A DNA stretch of 25,119 nt from a bacterium (GTDB lineage: Bacteria > Patescibacteriota > Dojkabacteria > JAKAPS01 > JAJZLI01), in NCBI GenBank assembly GCA_021803645.1, contig JAJZLI010000031.1, positions 1 to 25,119 on the forward strand, read 5' to 3'. Below are positions 22,898 to 25,119 of this stretch, piece after piece. The translations under genes were made by a program, and so were the position numbers. Under the pieces are notes generated by a model that saw only the letters and a program-made list of their open reading frames with translations, ran no database searches and was not told the origin of the DNA. Position 1 is the stretch's first letter. Every line of letters begins with the position of its first letter.

Positions 22898-24190
22898 ATG
22901 TATAAATTTGAAATAGATGGTGGTGTTCCACTTTCGGGGAAGGTTTCTCTTTTGGGTGGTAAAAATTCTGTTATTCCTGTTATTTGTGCAACCTTACTTA
23001 CAAAGAAAAAATGTGTATTAAAGAATGTACCTAAGATTTCTGATGTAAGAGTTCTTCTGAAGATATTAAAAAAATTAGGCTCTAAGGTGGTATATACAGG
23101 AGAGAATGAATTAACTATTCATAATTTAAATATTCACTATGATCCCAGTATTTTGTCTGATTTTAAATATTTGAGGGGTTCAATTTTATTTTTATGTCCT
23201 CTATTTGTAAGGTTGGGTAAGGTTAGGTTTGGGTATCCAGGTGGTGATAGGATTGGTGCAAGAGAAATTACTGCACACCTGGATGGTATTAGATCTCTTG
23301 GTGGAAAAGTAGAGTTTGAAAATTCGCACTTTACAGTATCTGGAGAGAGAACTGGATCTAATATTTTTCTTTACGAACCATCAGTAACTGCAACAGAAAA
23401 TTTAGTTATGCTTGCTGTCTTAACTAAAGGTATAACAGTAATAGAAAATGCTGCATGTGAACCTCATGTTGCTGATCTTTGTAGAATGCTTGTTGATATG
23501 GGTGCAAATATTAGTGGTATTGGTACAAATTACTTGAAGATTAAAGGAATTGAATCGCTATCTGGAGTTGAACATAATATCCCTATAGATTACATAGAGG
23601 TTGCAAATTATTTGGTATTTGCTCTTGTTACAGGTGGAGATATTACTGTTTTAAATATTATTCCAAATGAATTAAAATCTGTACTTTATGTTTTTGAAAA
23701 ATTCAATGTATTGTATGAAATAAGTAAAGTAGGGGACACCTTTAATATAAGGATACCTCCTGAGCAGAATTTATACTTTAGAAAAGATATTGGATTTAAT
23801 AATTTAGGTATATATACCAATCCATTTCCTGGTTTTCCTACAGATTTATTATCTGTTGTTATATCCCTTGCACTTCATGTAAAGGGCAATATTTTATTTT
23901 TTGAAAAGATGTATGAAGATAGATTAAAATTTGCCCTTTCTTTTAATAAAATGGGGGGAAGGGTTAAACTTTTGGATTCTCACCGTATTATTGTATTAGG
24001 TCCTAGAAATCTTATAGGAAGATCTTTGCACCCTAATGATATTAGAGCTGCTACGGCTTATCTTTCTGCTGCTTTAAGTGCTAAGGGTAAAAGCCAACTA
24101 TATGGGGTAGAACATTTAGATCGTGCATACCCCAGAATAGAAAAGACCCTACAGAAACTTGGGGGTAAAATAAAGAGGGTTAGATTATGA
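22898..24190 (+). CDS. murA: UDP-N-acetylglucosamine 1-carboxyvinyltransferase MurA, Cys-to-Asp variant
   Basis: MurA transfers enolpyruvate from PEP to UDP-GlcNAc, the first committed step of peptidoglycan synthesis. Lys22-Asn23 in LLGGKNSV, the loop PGGDRIGAR, the FPTDLLSV motif with catalytic Asp, and the C-terminal DIRAATAYLSAALSAKG with DRAYPRIEKTLQKLG are all present. The loop residue that is Cys115 in E. coli is Asp117 here; the same change occurs in Mycobacterium and Chlamydia and makes those enzymes insensitive to fosfomycin. Length (430) is normal. The following gene overlaps its stop by 4 bp. It may be called murA or murZ; no second copy is in the window. Confidence 0.95.
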   Translation: MYKFEIDGGVPLSGKVSLLGGKNSVIPVICATLLTKKKCVLKNVPKISDVRVLLKILKKLGSKVVYTGENELTIHNLNIHYDPSILSDFKYLRGSILFLCPLFVRLGKVRFGYPGGDRIGAREITAHLDGIRSLGGKVEFENSHFTVSGERTGSNIFLYEPSVTATENLVMLAVLTKGITVIENAACEPHVADLCRMLVDMGANISGIGTNYLKIKGIESLSGVEHNIPIDYIEVANYLVFALVTGGDITVLNIIPNELKSVLYVFEKFNVLYEISKVGDTFNIRIPPEQNLYFRKDIGFNNLGIYTNPFPGFPTDLLSVVISLALHVKGNILFFEKMYEDRLKFALSFNKMGGRVKLLDSHRIIVLGPRNLIGRSLHPNDIRAATAYLSAALSAKGKSQLYGVEHLDRAYPRIEKTLQKLGGKIKRVRL

Positions 24191-24963
24191 AAATATTCAT
24201 ACGTAGGGTTGTCAAAAATATATATTCTTTTATTGCCAAGTATTCAGTTAAGTCAAACAATATTAAGGTAATTGTTGTATTCGGTTCTAGGTCTTCTGAC
24301 ATTTGTGTAGAAGCAATATATAGTGTTTTAAAAGAAAAAGGGTTGAAAGTTAAAAGAAGTTACCTTGGTTTTGAGAAAGATTTAGATTTTGCTAATTTTG
24401 TCGTTACACCATGGGAAAATTATACTTTCATGTATTTCCTTTATGCACTTGTGCTATTTCCAATAATATACTTTTTTAAGATATACAATAATTTATATTT
24501 GATAGTAGATGTATCTACAGTATCCTCTTCTGTTTGTAAGTATTATACAAAATTCCTGCATCCTGAAGCATGTGTTTTTCTTGATACTACAATAAGTTCT
24601 GTTGTTTTTCAGAATAAAATTATAGAAGAATCTGCTGATGATTCTAAAATTATTGTTTTTGGAGATTCAAGAAAAAAGGAACTTTTGAATTTTGATTTTA
24701 AAAGAAAGTTTTTGACTTTTGGTGAAAATATAAAAAATACATTATCATATAGTAAGGTGTCAGGAAACAGTATACATGTTTTATATAATGGTCAATTTAT
24801 TGATTTTGAGAATAGTTTTGGGGATTTAGATGTAAAAATTATTGGGGCTACACTATTAACAGTAATATCGATGGGTGTACCATTTGAGATGGCAGTAAAT
24901 AATATTAGTAAATTCAGATTGCCCCACAGAGGTTTTCAGCGCATATTTGAAAAATTTAAATAA
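24187..24963 (+). CDS. Mur-ligase-like protein without a P-loop
   Basis: This 258-residue protein looks like a reduced relative of the Mur ligases. At residues 27-58 VIVVFGSRSSDICVEAIYSVLK stands where a Mur ligase has its GTxGKTTT loop and following helix, but the Gly-Lys-Thr is gone. LYLIVDVSTVSS matches the D-x-x-x-E-V-S-S segment, and DLDVKIIGATLLTVISMGVP with FRLPHRGFQRI matches the N-x-x-N-A-x-A-A helix and pGR motif, again without the key residues. A hydrophobic stretch (about 82-101, FMYFLYALVLFPIIYFF) may touch the membrane. It overlaps murA by 4 bp and the true ligase by 1 bp. ATP-dependent ligase activity is unlikely; a scaffold role is possible but inferred. Confidence 0.6.
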   Translation: MKIFIRRVVKNIYSFIAKYSVKSNNIKVIVVFGSRSSDICVEAIYSVLKEKGLKVKRSYLGFEKDLDFANFVVTPWENYTFMYFLYALVLFPIIYFFKIYNNLYLIVDVSTVSSSVCKYYTKFLHPEACVFLDTTISSVVFQNKIIEESADDSKIIVFGDSRKKELLNFDFKRKFLTFGENIKNTLSYSKVSGNSIHVLYNGQFIDFENSFGDLDVKIIGATLLTVISMGVPFEMAVNNISKFRLPHRGFQRIFEKFK

Positions 24964-25119
24964 TGACACTTAAGGCTTTATTACACAGAATAACTTCAAA
25001 CATTTTAGTATTACCACTAAGGCTTTTTAAACGCAAATTTAAACTTATAGGTGTTACTGGAACTGATGGAAAAACAACAACATCGACACTTATATATAAT
25101 ATGCTTAAAACTATTTTGA
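24963..25119 (+). CDS. Mur ligase, N-terminal fragment (3' end outside window)
   Basis: The ATG at 24963 overlaps the previous TAA by one base (TAATG). The 52 visible residues begin MTLKALLHRITSNILVLP and reach the intact Mur-ligase P-loop VTGTDGKTTT (residues 31-40). This identifies an ATP-dependent Mur ligase, most like the MurE/MurT branch because the P-loop lies close to the N-terminus without a full UDP-binding domain before it. The rest, including the substrate determinants, is cut off by the window end. Confidence 0.85.
   Translation, partial: MTLKALLHRITSNILVLPLRLFKRKFKLIGVTGTDGKTTTSTLIYNMLKTIL

Overview
This window reads as a chromosome segment of a low-GC bacterium with a streamlined genome. 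It most likely belongs to the Candidate Phyla Radiation (Patescibacteria), possibly near Microgenomates or Katanobacteria; the phylum-level guess is inference. The reasons are dense packing with 1-14 bp overlaps, promoters placed so close to start codons that many transcripts should be leaderless, almost no Shine-Dalgarno sequences, shortened or degenerate versions of universal proteins, and several genes with no recognisable family. TGA is used as an ordinary stop (RelA, RsmH, FtsL and MurA ORFs), so the UGA-glycine code of Gracilibacteria/SR1 does not apply. No tRNA, rRNA, CRISPR array, insertion sequence or prophage was seen, and no gene-free stretch exceeds 300 bases.

Layout. (1) 1-4042, plus strand: the 3' part of ssb, rpsR, two genes that look like a diverged MutL-like (ASKHA-fold) protein and its barrel-domain partner, then a membrane-anchored S41 protease. 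(2) 6093-4039, minus strand: rpmE-prfA-prmC, a translation/termination operon from a leaderless promoter. (3) 6168-10244: an unknown protein, an MBL-fold hydrolase, a NagB-like sugar-phosphate isomerase interrupted by an in-frame TAA, the replicative helicase dnaB, and a convergent unknown gene. (4) 10336-15962, plus strand: recA-recJ, a relA/spoT homologue with a decayed hydrolase domain, def, and HU with its own promoter, structured leader, strong Shine-Dalgarno and terminator. (5) 19244-16030, minus strand: an ATP-grasp ligase, an SPFH/band-7 membrane protein and miaA, then a stand-alone ParB-like gene whose leaderless promoter is covered by a 24-bp perfect palindrome. (6) 19387-25119, plus strand: a dcw-type cell-wall/division cluster, mraZ-rsmH-ftsL-ftsI, then murA, a P-loop-less Mur-ligase-like protein and the start of a true Mur ligase.

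How the genes work together. The window is mostly housekeeping: DNA replication and repair (SSB, DnaB, RecA, RecJ, HU), ribosome and translation (bS18, bL31, RF1, PrmC, Def, RsmH, MiaA) and peptidoglycan/division (MraZ, FtsL, FtsI, MurA, Mur ligases). The cell should make peptidoglycan, with a MurA carrying Asp in place of the fosfomycin-target Cys. MraZ probably controls its own cluster through three 10-bp-phased boxes just downstream of its promoter. A recurring promoter form can be read directly: TTGnnn, 16-17 bp, then TATAnT, often with an upstream TG, 6-11 nt before the ATG.

The strongest leads are the in-frame stop in the nagB-like gene with its tail preserved, the palindromic operator on the ParB-like gene, the MutL-like/barrel/protease cassette, and the degenerate Mur-ligase-like protein.
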